Part shown: positions 1-8,980 of the stretch, in pieces
How positions within the stretch are numbered: position 1 is the stretch's first letter
How the letters are laid out: the number at the start of each line of letters is the position of its first letter
Assembly (NCBI GenBank): GCA_031261585.1
Contig: JAISJJ010000138.1
Location: 1-52,541, forward strand
Length of the DNA stretch: 52,541 nucleotides
Direction: 5' to 3'
Source of the DNA: Oscillospiraceae bacterium
Lineage (GTDB): Bacteria > Bacillota > Clostridia > Oscillospirales > Oscillospiraceae
The notes under the pieces: model-generated
Told to the model about the DNA's origin: nothing
Database searches by the model: none
Seen by the model: the letters and a program-made list of their open reading frames with translations, nothing else
Translations under genes and position numbers: made by a program

Positions 1-865
1 CCATGTAGAAGGTACGGCGCTTTTTCAGCATGGCGTCTTTGCGGCTCGCAACCACGCTGCGGGCCTTGGCATCGATACCCTTAACCATAAAGTCGATCTC
101 GGCGCCCAGCATGTTATTCAGCAGCTTGTTCTGCCGCCGCATGAGCTCGTCGTAATTCTGTCCCTCGGTGCCGGCAATATTGAGCATCATTTCGCTCATG
201 GGGATGGCGATACGAAACTCCTTGTAGTAGACGATCACGAGGGTTTTATGGTTTTCGAGCTGTTCAATGCCGCCCAGCACGCCGGTGAGAATTTTCCGGG
301 TGCGGTAGGCGTTGTGGATTTCGTGCCACACCACATCTTCACGGTCGGCCTGGGTCTCCACCTCGTCGTGAGCCTCAACGGTGAGTACCGGCGGCGCTGA
401 GGTTCGGCGGCGCGAGGTAGCTCCGGGCTTCGGCGTTTCAGGTGGAACCTCCGCCGGAACGGACTCAACACCGGGCGGCTTCTTTTTCCGCGACGCTCTT
501 GGGGTGGGCTTTTCAACCCTCTCAGACGGCGCGGGTTCCTGAACCGGGTCACCAAGCGGCATACTGTCACCGGGAGCGGTTTCCCCACCTTGAAGATTTT
601 CCTCAAGCGGCGGATCGTCAGCAGGGACGAGAACCTCAATGGGGGCGGGTTCTTCGGCCTCGGCGTCTGTGGGACCGTCTCCGCCCGTGTCGCCGGTTTC
701 CGCTGCCGGCGGGGATTCTCCGTCCTCGGATTCATAGGCGGGGGCGGTGTACTCGTCCGATTCGGTTTCTTCCGGCGGAATGTCCGTTTCCATGAGGATG
801 TCGCCGCCCGCAATTTCTTCGGCGGCCGGGGTCAGTTCGGGGTCTTCGATTTTCTTTCTTGGCAT
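1..865 (-). CDS. ICE accessory protein with disordered N-terminus, possible S1-like RNA-binding domain (partial)
   Basis: The frame opens at an ATG at 865 behind GGAGG and runs off the window's left edge, giving 288 residues with no stop. Residues 1-160 are acidic and rich in Pro, Glu and Thr with basic patches, so probably disordered. From about residue 175 the protein looks folded (motifs DVVWHEIHNAYRTRKILTG and ARSVVASRKDAMLKKR). The second stretch resembles the part of S1-type proteins that follows an RNA-binding barrel, and S1-domain proteins beside virD4 are, from memory, found in clostridial ICEs; that link is inference. It lies 19 bp after the virD4-like stop and is probably its cotranscribed partner. 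It could equally be an ICE protein with no known domain. Confidence 0.6.
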   Translation of the reverse strand, partial: MPRKKIEDPELTPAAEEIAGGDILMETDIPPEETESDEYTAPAYESEDGESPPAAETGDTGGDGPTDAEAEEPAPIEVLVPADDPPLEENLQGGETAPGDSMPLGDPVQEPAPSERVEKPTPRASRKKKPPGVESVPAEVPPETPKPGATSRRRTSAPPVLTVEAHDEVETQADREDVVWHEIHNAYRTRKILTGVLGGIEQLENHKTLVIVYYKEFRIAIPMSEMMLNIAGTEGQNYDELMRRQNKLLNNMLGAEIDFMVKGIDAKARSVVASRKDAMLKKRRTFYM

Positions 866-884
866 GGTGAACCTCCTTAAAATT

Positions 885-2828
885 TTATGACATAATGGAA
901 TCTTTATCGCTCTGTACGATTGCCGGTTTTTCGGTGTCCTTTTGAACAGCAATCGGCTTTTCCGCAGGTGGGGACGGGACCGGCGGCCCCGTCTTTTTCT
1001 TTGGCCGAGCGGCGGGCGGCTTCGCGGGAGGTTTTGCCGGTTTGCGTTCCGGCGGCGAATACGCCGCTGGTTCAGGGCTGACGGTCAATTTTTGCCATGC
1101 CGGCACATATTCCGAGGCTTTGGCCGGGCGCAGCTTTTTCGCGTCGGGATGGTTGCTGTAATCGTACTTATCCACCTGAAGCACCTTCTGGCCCCGCAGA
1201 ATGACCAACGCCTTATCGGTCGGAAGCCGCAGCACCTCGTCCATCGTCAGCAGCTTGCGCTTGCCGACGCCGCTCGTTTCCCGGTACTCCGGCGTGTAGT
1301 CGGAAATGCGCCAAGTGCCGAGCATTTTGGCTTTACTGGACACGTGGACGGACGCCTCGCCCGTGCGATCGCTGATGAAGGTCGCCGTAAGCTCGTCCGT
1401 GCAGCCGAGGAACAGCTGCGTATCGCAGTTACCCAGAATCTCCTGCCACTGATTGTAGGGATAGCGGTTCTGCATGCCCGCTAAATTCTGGAACAGGCAT
1501 GACATGCTTATATTCCTGGATCTAATGACCGAGATTTTGCGCGATAGGTCGGGAACGACCCCGACGTTGGGCAGCTCTTCACCCAGAATATGCACCGGAA
1601 CAGGCAGCCTGCCGTCGGGGCAATACTTGTCGGCGTAGCGCGTGAGCTTAATAAACAGGAACGATATAAACAGCGAACTGAGAAAATCGAAGGTGCTGTC
1701 CTGATCTGATGTAATGCAGTAATAGACGCATTGTTTTTTGCCAGGCAGTTCCAGATCGATCTCATCCCGGCTCGTAATCTGGCGGATCAGCCGGTTCTGG
1801 AACACCTGCAACCGGGAACCGAGACCAATGATGATACCGCTGCGCACCGTCTCGCTGGCCTGCTTGAAAATGCTGTAGGGCGCTTTGGCCGGGTGTTCAT
1901 AGGGGAGGATGTCAAAGAGACTGTTTAGCTGCTGCTCAGAGTTCATCGTCAGAAGCTTGTAGACCTCGCCGATATTTTTTGACTCCGGCGGGTAGCCCTG
2001 CTCCACATAGAGCGCCAGTGCCTTGAGTAGGTTTAGTTCCGAGCTGTCCCAGAAATGATCGCCACGTTCCGAGCCGGTGTTTTTGATCACGACATCGCAG
2101 AACAGCTGCGCCGTCAGTTCCTGCCCCTCAATCTCCGAAAGGCAGTTCCAAGAATCGCTGTTTTCCAGCGAAACAAGATTGAACACCTTGACAACGCAGC
2201 CCATCTCCCGCGCATAGGCGCTGGTTTTTTCGTACATTTCAGATTTTGGATCTGTTATTATCAGGGATTCTCCGCGCTTTACGCATTGGAGCACCATATT
2301 GACCGCGAAGGCCCGAGTCTTTTTGGAACCGCTTGAGCCGTACACGGCGAGATTTCTGTTGAGGTCGCTCTTTTCCGGCACGCAGACTACATTTTTGTCG
2401 ATCCGCCCCAAAATCGTGCCGCTGTTTTTGCGGACATCCGGCACAAGATCGAGGATACCGATCATCTCGCGCTCTGTCATAAAGCCCGCCGTGCCGTAAG
2501 TGCCCTTGTTCGAGTAAATCAGGTTGCGGTCACGGTCGTATTCGCCCTTGTCACCGAAGCCCAGCTTCATCACCAGAACGAACAGCAGCACGAACAGTCC
2601 GAGACAGATGGCGATTCCGATGATTCCGTAGGGTGGGGTGAAGACGGCCCGGATACAATCAAGCGGCGCGGCGGACGGTGGCAACGGCGAAGTGCCGTCG
2701 CCGGGAACGCCGCCGGCTTTCTGCCATGCGCTGTAGTTGCCGGCGAACTGGGCAATGTAGCCGCCCGCGTAGAGCAGGACGCCGAGCAGCACCGGCAGAA
2801 TGGGCAGCGCGCGTAATAATCGTTTCAT
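885..2828 (-). CDS. virD4: VirD4/TraG-type conjugative coupling ATPase
   Basis: Type IV coupling protein that links the relaxase-DNA complex to the secretion channel and powers DNA transfer. The 647-residue protein has two N-terminal membrane segments (about residues 5-27 and 68-88) and a cytoplasmic motor. Walker A is GSSGSKKT at 164-171. The region equivalent to Walker B reads HILGEELPNVG, so the usual Asp-Glu pair is Glu-Glu. The typical SVIRSRNISMSCLFQNLAGM stretch follows it. The C-terminal 80 residues are Pro-, Lys- and Ala-rich and probably disordered. The ATG at 2828 overlaps the upstream stop by 4 bases, so the two are translationally coupled. Family assignment is secure; the effect of the Walker B change is unknown. 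Confidence 0.93.
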   Translation of the reverse strand: MKRLLRALPILPVLLGVLLYAGGYIAQFAGNYSAWQKAGGVPGDGTSPLPPSAAPLDCIRAVFTPPYGIIGIAICLGLFVLLFVLVMKLGFGDKGEYDRDRNLIYSNKGTYGTAGFMTEREMIGILDLVPDVRKNSGTILGRIDKNVVCVPEKSDLNRNLAVYGSSGSKKTRAFAVNMVLQCVKRGESLIITDPKSEMYEKTSAYAREMGCVVKVFNLVSLENSDSWNCLSEIEGQELTAQLFCDVVIKNTGSERGDHFWDSSELNLLKALALYVEQGYPPESKNIGEVYKLLTMNSEQQLNSLFDILPYEHPAKAPYSIFKQASETVRSGIIIGLGSRLQVFQNRLIRQITSRDEIDLELPGKKQCVYYCITSDQDSTFDFLSSLFISFLFIKLTRYADKYCPDGRLPVPVHILGEELPNVGVVPDLSRKISVIRSRNISMSCLFQNLAGMQNRYPYNQWQEILGNCDTQLFLGCTDELTATFISDRTGEASVHVSSKAKMLGTWRISDYTPEYRETSGVGKRKLLTMDEVLRLPTDKALVILRGQKVLQVDKYDYSNHPDAKKLRPAKASEYVPAWQKLTVSPEPAAYSPPERKPAKPPAKPPAARPKKKTGPPVPSPPAEKPIAVQKDTEKPAIVQSDKDSIMS

Positions 2829-3829
2829 TCTGATGGGAAAAACCTCCTTTCGAGCTTAGTCAGGTCAATGGTTTGAAACCGCGTGTTTTCCGAGCAGTAG
2901 CGCCGCAGAACGTCCGCCTGAAAATCAAAGCAGATGAGCGTCCCCGTCCGGCTGTGAAGCCGCAGCGCGGAATCGAAGCGGATAATCCGCTGCATATCGA
3001 AGCTGTAGCCGAACAGCACCGGAGCGCCGTTATCGTCAAGCGCGTCATGTTCAACCGGCAGGCCGGGCGCGCGGGGTTTTAGATTCACGGCGAGGATACG
3101 GTTCAGCTCGTCGGTCAGAGCCTTACTGCAAAGAATCCGCAGAACCGTCTCGCCCGCGTGGTCATTGGGGAGATAGAGGAAATTGTCATAGTTGCCGTCG
3201 AGCACAAAGTAGCTGCGTTTGACGCCGCCCGTGCTGGTCATCATCTGATAGGCCGTCTCCATGTCGTCGCCGAGCATAAGACCCTTAACATCGTTAGTGC
3301 CATACACGCCGGACAATCGCTCACGGCAGAGAAGCGCGGTCAGCAGGGCTTTAGCCCGCATTTCCGGCTTATAGTCCCACTTCATCAGCGAGGCGCCGGT
3401 GTTGTAGACGATATAGGCGGCGGTGTCCGCGAGCAGGACGCCGGCCATCCGCGCCCCACGGATCACGGTGGACCCGGCACCTATCTCCTTGATTTCGCGG
3501 GAGCCATAAAACGCCGAGGTGGAGAGGCCGGTCAGCGGCGTAGGCTTTCCGTCGGCGGGGTAGAAAATATCCGGCTTATCGTCCCTAAAAACCGAAGCGT
3601 CGGCGTTCTGCATGGTGACGGTCGTTTCCGCGATACGATGGAGCCGCAGACGGCGAGTGATTTCGCTCTTGAGCGCGTTGGTTTCGGTGTTGCCTGTCAA
3701 GTAAAACTCAAACCGGGCGGGGTTATCGGCCAACAGCAGCTCCTTTGCCTTTGCCGTGAGCCTGTGACCGCGGAGTTTGTCACGGTAATAGGTGATGATG
3801 AGCCTGTCAGCCTTGAGTGACTTAATCAC
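2825..3829 (-). CDS. ICE protein, probable winged-helix N-terminus; start uncertain
   Basis: The product has 334 residues from a GTG at 3829 preceded by AAGGA. It has no catalytic motif I can name. It lies directly upstream of, and overlaps, the coupling-protein gene, so a role in DNA processing or mobilisation is likely. The frame stays open for 54 more codons, back to a stop at 3992-3994, and that stretch reads like real protein (AYAILSLIAVSGELPTDQIS then LSGGRRYKEK), a winged-helix look that runs straight into the annotated start. It has no ATG, GTG or TTG. Either translation starts at a non-standard codon (ATC at 3970, CTG at 3910) or the true N-terminus was lost. The layout resembles replication-relaxation proteins, but I cannot confirm that. 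Confidence 0.65.
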   Translation of the reverse strand: MIKSLKADRLIITYYRDKLRGHRLTAKAKELLLADNPARFEFYLTGNTETNALKSEITRRLRLHRIAETTVTMQNADASVFRDDKPDIFYPADGKPTPLTGLSTSAFYGSREIKEIGAGSTVIRGARMAGVLLADTAAYIVYNTGASLMKWDYKPEMRAKALLTALLCRERLSGVYGTNDVKGLMLGDDMETAYQMMTSTGGVKRSYFVLDGNYDNFLYLPNDHAGETVLRILCSKALTDELNRILAVNLKPRAPGLPVEHDALDDNGAPVLFGYSFDMQRIIRFDSALRLHSRTGTLICFDFQADVLRRYCSENTRFQTIDLTKLERRFFPSE

Positions 3830-3995
3830 TTTTTCCTTGTACCGGCGTCCACCTGACAGGCGGCTGATTTGGTCTGTCGGGAGTTCACCGGAGACGGCGA
3901 TGAGCGACAGGATCGCATACGCCTGGGTGTCAGCGGCGGGGAGCGGACGCGAGTCTGAGTGAGTCTTGATTGCCGTTTTGAATCGCCCCCTTTAA

Positions 3996-4040
3996 CGCAA
4001 AAACTACCGAGCCTTCAAGTAACCTCGGTAGTTTTTTGCG
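3996..4040 (-). terminator. Intrinsic terminator-like hairpin in leader of the 2825-3829 gene
   Basis: A near-perfect 16-bp inverted repeat (CGCAAAAACTACCGAG / CTCGGTAGTTTTTTGCG) with a 13-base loop. It has T-runs on both strands and can end transcription from either side. On the minus strand it separates the DUF6100/DUF5697 genes from the coupling-protein genes and ends at the in-frame stop before the downstream reading frame, so it could also act as an attenuator. Confidence 0.8.
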
Positions 4041-4166
4041 CCAGACATTTATGAAAAAGTGCCGGAAATAAAAGACTTTTATGATTTTACTCCGGGTGCC
4101 GTTTTCGGACCCTGTAAAACCCCGGTTTTGGCACCCTGTTTTTCGCAGTTTTGAAGCTAAATTTCC
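4041..4166. other. Intergenic stretch without recognised features
   Basis: It lies between the leader hairpin and the stop of the DUF6100-like gene. A plus-strand frame runs through it into the opposite strand of that gene, but has no convincing ribosome site or protein-like composition. I see no repeat or RNA gene here. Confidence 0.5.
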
Positions 4167-4829
4167 TCAAAAATCCGTGATGGATTCCATGCTGTTCTCG
4201 CGCTCTTTCAGCCACCCGGGGAAGCTGTTTTTATCCATGACCGACACGCGGGTGCAGTCGGCGTCGCCGAGTTCGGTTGTGTTGTACGCGTCCACAAGCA
4301 GGCCGGTATCGTCCACCATAATAAAGGTTGCGATAACGTCGAGGATTTGCTTGAGCTCCAGATTGTCATAGTCCCTGACGCGGCGCGTGGGTAAATCCTT
4401 GCCGTAGATGTGCGAGAAGCAGACGACGCAGTGACAGTACTTGGGAAATTCATGCGTCTCGGCGTATTGGCTGAGGGCGAAGTAGAACGGGTCAAGCAGA
4501 AATTCCGTGCTGTGCCGCTGCTTTCGCTTGGGCAGCAGACCGGGCAGCGTGATCTCCATAACGCCGCCGCGCCGCTCGATCCGTATTCCGTGAACCGCCG
4601 CCGCCGAGCTCAGGTACTCTTTTTTCTGAATACACGTGCCGGAATAGATCAGGTGCCGCAGCCGACAGGCGATTTTCTCAGCCCGCAGCGCCGCGTCGGT
4701 GGACAGCACCTCATAATTGTCGGGGTATCGCTGAATATCGGTCGTGTCCATCGCGCACAGCGCGCTTTTCAGCCGGGATATATCGTCGGTAATCTCCCCG
4801 ATTCGCTTCGTGATAATTTGTCTTTCCAT
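4167..4829 (-). CDS. DUF6100-like conjugative-element protein
   Basis: A soluble 220-residue protein with no signal peptide or membrane segment. The N-terminal 70 residues are helical and charged; the middle has a Lys/Arg patch (LLPKRKQRH). The C-terminal part holds conserved-looking blocks CHCVVCFSHIYGKD and RVRDYDNLELKQILDVIATF, the pattern I associate with DUF6100 proteins of clostridial ICEs (recalled, not checked). VVDDTGLLVDAY near the end might be an active-site or binding strand, but no catalytic set is clear. The ATG at 4829 follows GGAATGAGG. It sits 7 bp after a DUF5697-like gene, and the two are probably one operon. Function unknown. Confidence 0.7.
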   Translation of the reverse strand: MERQIITKRIGEITDDISRLKSALCAMDTTDIQRYPDNYEVLSTDAALRAEKIACRLRHLIYSGTCIQKKEYLSSAAAVHGIRIERRGGVMEITLPGLLPKRKQRHSTEFLLDPFYFALSQYAETHEFPKYCHCVVCFSHIYGKDLPTRRVRDYDNLELKQILDVIATFIMVDDTGLLVDAYNTTELGDADCTRVSVMDKNSFPGWLKERENSMESITDF

Positions 4830-4836
4830 AGAAACC

Positions 4837-5376
4837 TCATTCCTCTTGTTCCTGTACTTTGTAATAGGTCACGGTGCCGTCCCGGGCTACTACACAGAAC
4901 CCCGCCGTGTTGGGTATGCTGATTTCCTCCGCCTGCTTTGGGTCCTCCACAATAATGAGGCGGCGCGGCGGGTCGTCGCCACTGACTGTCAAAGCGTGGC
5001 TGACAAGCGCCTCCTGCCCGGGCATGACGCATATAATCTCAAACATCTCACCGTCGGCGAAGAAGCTGATTTTCACCGGAAAGTCGCCGGCGGTGTGGTA
5101 TTCCGCCCGGTCAATGAAGTCCAGCAGCACCCAGAACGCGGCGGTCATCGCAGTGTCCGCGTCTTTGAGACATTCTTCCGAGGCCGCCAGTATGTCCTTG
5201 TTTTTGTCATAAAAGATGCGGCTCTGCGTTATGAGGTGGGAGAGGATCGTCTTGATTTTCTCCTCCTTGCCCGGAAACAGCTGGTAGACCTGCGCGGAAG
5301 TCAGCGCCTTATAGGTCGTAATGATCCGCAGCAGCTCGGCGGCCTCTTTAGAATATATGGCGCCCCTCATTTTCAT
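4837..5376 (-). CDS. DUF5697-like protein with N-terminal winged helix
   Basis: A 179-residue protein. Residues 1-65 read as a winged helix (EAAELLRIITTYKALTSAQV, then KIKTILSHLITQSRI). The rest forms a mixed alpha/beta domain with strands RRLIIVEDP and GFCVVARDG. The overall plan fits DUF5697 proteins from Firmicute mobile elements (recalled family). The start is ATG at 5376 behind AAGGGGG. It probably binds DNA and may regulate the transfer genes or assist processing at oriT; that is inference. The 85-bp gap upstream holds a 13-bp direct repeat that could be its operator. Confidence 0.68.
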   Translation of the reverse strand: MKMRGAIYSKEAAELLRIITTYKALTSAQVYQLFPGKEEKIKTILSHLITQSRIFYDKNKDILAASEECLKDADTAMTAAFWVLLDFIDRAEYHTAGDFPVKISFFADGEMFEIICVMPGQEALVSHALTVSGDDPPRRLIIVEDPKQAEEISIPNTAGFCVVARDGTVTYYKVQEQEE

Positions 5377-5391
5377 TGGGAAATCCCCCTT

Positions 5392-5466
5392 TATGCGTAT
5401 TAAAAGCGTATATACCGCGCATATCGTTCAGCGCGAACGAGTTGTTATTGCCGTATGCGTATTAAA
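5392..5466. repeat. Pair of 13-bp direct repeats
   Basis: TATGCGTATTAAA occurs at 5392-5404 and again at 5454-5466, 62 bp apart, which is about six helical turns. The first copy lies just upstream of the DUF5697 ribosome site; the second overlaps the HD-GYP stop codon. They could be operator sites for an ICE regulator. No clear promoter is visible between them. Confidence 0.5.
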
Positions 5467-6031
5467 TCCGTACAAAGTCCGTAAATGAACCGTTATACAG
5501 TTCGAGCACCTTGTCCAGTACGCTCATCAGCGCCTGCACAATTTCACCGTCGAACTGTTTGCCCGACTGGTCGCGGAAATAATCCTTAATATCCGGCAGG
5601 CTCCACGGATCCTTGTACACTCTTTTCACAATCAGCGCGTCAAAAACGTCAGCAGCCGCAATGAGTTTGGCAAACGGGTGAATAGCGCCTCCGGTGAGTC
5701 CCATATACCCGGAGCCGTCAATCTTCTCATGGTGATCCCGGGCCGCGACAGCGGCGATTTTCAAAGCGTCCGCCGCGTCCATGAGCTGCCGGTATCCGGC
5801 GGCGGTATGCTGCTTTACGATCTCAAACTCCTCGCGGGTCAAAGCGCCCGGCTTGTTTAGGATGCTGGCGGGGATTTCGGTCTTGCCAAGATCGTGATAC
5901 AGGGCCGCCTGAATAATGATCTCTCTATCCGGAGGCGAGTAGCCCAGTTCCCCGGCAAGGATGCCGCTGATTGCTGAAACCTTGCGGCTGTGCTCAAAAT
6001 CCGCGTTTATCGTTAGTTGCGCTGTGTTCAT
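5462..6031 (-). CDS. HD-GYP-type phosphohydrolase carried on the ICE
   Basis: A compact 189-residue HD-GYP domain that hydrolyses cyclic dinucleotides in characterised relatives. Visible motifs are YHDLGK (metal-binding His-Asp), KQHTAAGY, RDHHEKIDGSGYMGL (the GYP-type loop, here GSGYMGL) and AAADVFDAL, all in the family order. No sensor, receiver or membrane segment is attached, so regulation is likely by expression alone. It is encoded 19 bp after virB4, in the same direction, inside the transfer operon. Cyclic-di-GMP phosphodiesterase is the likeliest activity; another nucleotide substrate is possible. Confidence 0.85.
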   Translation of the reverse strand: MNTAQLTINADFEHSRKVSAISGILAGELGYSPPDREIIIQAALYHDLGKTEIPASILNKPGALTREEFEIVKQHTAAGYRQLMDAADALKIAAVAARDHHEKIDGSGYMGLTGGAIHPFAKLIAAADVFDALIVKRVYKDPWSLPDIKDYFRDQSGKQFDGEIVQALMSVLDKVLELYNGSFTDFVRI

Positions 6032-6050
6032 AAAATGCCGTTCTCCTTAC

Positions 6051-8957
6051 TCATTTTTCATCTGTCCTCGCCGCCGCCCTCGACTCAAGAATCCGGCCCA
6101 GCTCGTACCTGTCGGTCGTGATAAGCTCTTTCTCAAGGTCGGACGCCTTAAATTCCACGGCGATGTTGTTGTTATTCGTACTGATTAGACCGTTGCCGCG
6201 CGTGAAGTGGGTAATGCTCATCACCTCGGTTTCGGTTAGCTTCAAAATGCTCTCGACGCGCACGGCCTCCTCTTCCTCCAGGTTGAGGACGATTTTTGTC
6301 TTGGCGTTGTTGATAATGCCCTTGCCGTACTTACCCTCGTCAAGCGCGAAGAAGTCGTTTATATCCTGCGTAGCGGCTATCGCCGCCCCGCCGTAGCCCC
6401 TGATCGTCTTGAAAATCTCAAGGACATATTCGGCGGCGAGCCGATTAGAGGACGCGCCGATGAGCTGCCAGGTTTCGTCCACAAAGATGGCTTTTTCTTT
6501 CGTTCGGTCCTCTTTCGCCTTATCCCACACGAAGTCCAGGGCCACAAACATCCCGACCACAAGAAGGTCGCCGGTCAGCTCCGAGATGTCCAGCACCGTA
6601 TACTTATTGTCCAGATTAACGTTGGTCTGCTGATTAAAGGTCTTGGCCGAGCCGCCCACCAAACGGTTGAGAATGTTGGCAAGCCGCTTTGTCTCCGGGT
6701 TCTCCATCAGTTTTTCGTACAGGTCGCCCAGTATCGGCATTTCGCGGTATATAGCGGGATTCGCCGGGTTATATAGCGTTTCGTTGTTGTGCGTGATTCC
6801 TTTGGCGGCGTAGGTTCGGATCATGGCGTCGTCCAGAAGCTGCCGCTCCTCATGAGACATATCCGGAATCAGCAGACTGAAAAAGATGTGCAGCTTCTGG
6901 ATTTTGGCGGCCAGCTCTGACTTTTCGCCCACCGGGCCGTCCAGAGCCTCCGTTGCTGCCCGGTCAATCTTGCGTATCTCCATGACGTTGATGCAAGTCT
7001 GCGACGCCGGTGAGATAGGGATAAACTGGCCGCCTATCTGTTTGCACGCCCTGAAAAATTCGTGCCCCTTTAAGGGCGCGATGATAAATACCTGTATCTG
7101 CTTGCGGCGCATACGCAGGGCCATGAGCTGCAATAAAAAGGTCTTGCCGGCGCCGGAGGAGCCGAGGATGGCGAGGTTGGCGTTGTGGTACACCGCGCTG
7201 TTGAAGAGATCCACGATGACAAGGGAATTGTTGTGCTTGTTGACGCCCAGCAGAATCCCGTTGTCGTCGCACACCTCGTAGCTTACGAGAGGGTAACAGC
7301 TCGCCGCGCCGGTGGTCATTACGTTGCGGTGGGCGCGGGCGTACAGGTTTTTATCGAGGCTGCAAAGCGGCAGCGCCGATAAAAAAGCCTGCTCCTGAGA
7401 GAAGGAGCAGACCACGGCCTCCATATCCTGCGCGACCAGCAGCTTTTTCATCTCGGCGATCCGCCATTCCAGATCCTCCGGGTTTTCGGCGGTGACGGTG
7501 ATGAGCAGCGATATATAATAGAAGTCCTCGTTGTTTGAAAGCCCCTCCTTGAGGAAGTATCCCGAGCGGATTGCGCCCTCGATGTCGTCAAAATCGGTGT
7601 TGGTGTCGGAGGCGTCTTTTATTTTTGAGCGGTTGATACGGAGCTGCTGCCCCAGGCGGCGCTGTACCTTTTCCTTGGGTTGACGATGGAGAAACATATC
7701 CACATCGATACCCTCGCCGGCGTTGACCAGAATACTCAGCCAGCCCGCCGCCACTTGCGGCTTGTACGCCCCGGAGGGGACGATAAGATAGGAATGATAA
7801 ATCCCGTCAATCAAAACGTAGCGTCCGTGGGTAAAGTCGATGCCGCGCGGCGCGATCACCTCGGAAATGGGCAGCTCGTTCAGCTGATCCATCCGGCCGC
7901 TTTCAATGTACCGGCCCGCGATTTCCTCCACGCGCCGCCCGATGGGGATGTCGGCGCAATTCTCACGGTTGAGGATATTGTAAAAGACGTCGGCCAGAAA
8001 TTCGTCCTCGTTGTCATGGGTCACGACCTCGTTGCCGCATTGAAAAAAGTATTGCTTTGCCGTCCGCACGGCGGTTTGCAACGTAGATACGATTTCGCGC
8101 TCCTCCGATTTCCGGGTAGAATTGACCGCCTCGTACTCAAAGATAAGAAAGAAGCGGCGGGTGATGGCCTCGCGGGAGCCGAGCCGGTGAATCAGCCGCA
8201 GATAATCCTCCTGCAGCAGCCGGCAGTTCTCGTCCGGCTCATTCTCAATCTCGCGCCGGATGCTCTGCAAATGCTTGTTGATGTCGGCCTTGCGGGTCAG
8301 CGCCTTAAACTGCAGCTTGACCGGCGATATTTTCAGATAGCTCACGAAGCTGTAGATGATACCGCGCTGTTCACGGGCGCTGCGGAGCAAGAAGTTGATG
8401 GGCTCCCGCTCCAGAATTTTGATATAGCGCCCATCCTTTGTGTAGACAATGCCGTTCTCTATTTTCTGCACCGGCAGATAATCCTCCACGCTGCCGTCTG
8501 TTTTGCCGCGCTTCGGCGTCGCTGTTTTGGTTTTCTGTTTGGCGCCGGATCGTTTGAAATATCCGGCCATATATGACAGGAAACCATCCCGCCGCGGTTC
8601 AGTTTTGATTGATTGCCCCGCCGTCAGCGCCTGCTCAATCTGACCGAGTACCGCCCGCCCGCGCAGCACGCGCCGGTTTTTGAGGAATTTCAAAAACGCC
8701 CACACGAAGCTCGACAGGCTCACGCCGCCGATTCCGATCAAGCCGAAGATGGCAAGCGGCAGCGCGGTGAAGCAAAGGACAATGATTTTCGCGGTCACGC
8801 CCGTATGCAGACCGAGTACCGGAAGGCCGGTCAGTACCAGAAGGATTCCGGCCTCAATAGCGTTGCGTATCTTGAACGCGCCGCCGAAAAAGGTGCCCGT
8901 TTCAATAAAATTCGGCGGGATGATGTATACGTCTTGATGTTCGTTTGTTTTGCGCAT
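6051..8957 (-). CDS. virB4: PrgI-VirB4 fusion, type IV secretion ATPase
   Basis: The main energising ATPase of the conjugation channel. The chosen ATG at 8957 gives 968 residues; an earlier start would overlap the C39 gene and add a stretch encoded by the other frame. The first 110 residues form a PrgI-type module with two membrane segments (EAGILLVLTGLPVLGL, and IIVLCFTALPLAIFGLIG), the counterpart of VirB3. Then follows the VirB4 body with Walker A LGSSGAGKT near residue 600 and Walker B KAIFVDETWQ near 826, and the downstream ATQDINDFF motif. It lies between the C39-peptidase gene and the HD-GYP gene. Length and motif order suit a functional enzyme. Confidence 0.93.
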   Translation of the reverse strand: MRKTNEHQDVYIIPPNFIETGTFFGGAFKIRNAIEAGILLVLTGLPVLGLHTGVTAKIIVLCFTALPLAIFGLIGIGGVSLSSFVWAFLKFLKNRRVLRGRAVLGQIEQALTAGQSIKTEPRRDGFLSYMAGYFKRSGAKQKTKTATPKRGKTDGSVEDYLPVQKIENGIVYTKDGRYIKILEREPINFLLRSAREQRGIIYSFVSYLKISPVKLQFKALTRKADINKHLQSIRREIENEPDENCRLLQEDYLRLIHRLGSREAITRRFFLIFEYEAVNSTRKSEEREIVSTLQTAVRTAKQYFFQCGNEVVTHDNEDEFLADVFYNILNRENCADIPIGRRVEEIAGRYIESGRMDQLNELPISEVIAPRGIDFTHGRYVLIDGIYHSYLIVPSGAYKPQVAAGWLSILVNAGEGIDVDMFLHRQPKEKVQRRLGQQLRINRSKIKDASDTNTDFDDIEGAIRSGYFLKEGLSNNEDFYYISLLITVTAENPEDLEWRIAEMKKLLVAQDMEAVVCSFSQEQAFLSALPLCSLDKNLYARAHRNVMTTGAASCYPLVSYEVCDDNGILLGVNKHNNSLVIVDLFNSAVYHNANLAILGSSGAGKTFLLQLMALRMRRKQIQVFIIAPLKGHEFFRACKQIGGQFIPISPASQTCINVMEIRKIDRAATEALDGPVGEKSELAAKIQKLHIFFSLLIPDMSHEERQLLDDAMIRTYAAKGITHNNETLYNPANPAIYREMPILGDLYEKLMENPETKRLANILNRLVGGSAKTFNQQTNVNLDNKYTVLDISELTGDLLVVGMFVALDFVWDKAKEDRTKEKAIFVDETWQLIGASSNRLAAEYVLEIFKTIRGYGGAAIAATQDINDFFALDEGKYGKGIINNAKTKIVLNLEEEEAVRVESILKLTETEVMSITHFTRGNGLISTNNNNIAVEFKASDLEKELITTDRYELGRILESRAAARTDEK

Positions 8958-8980
8958 GGCAGCCTCGCTTTCGCGGCGGG

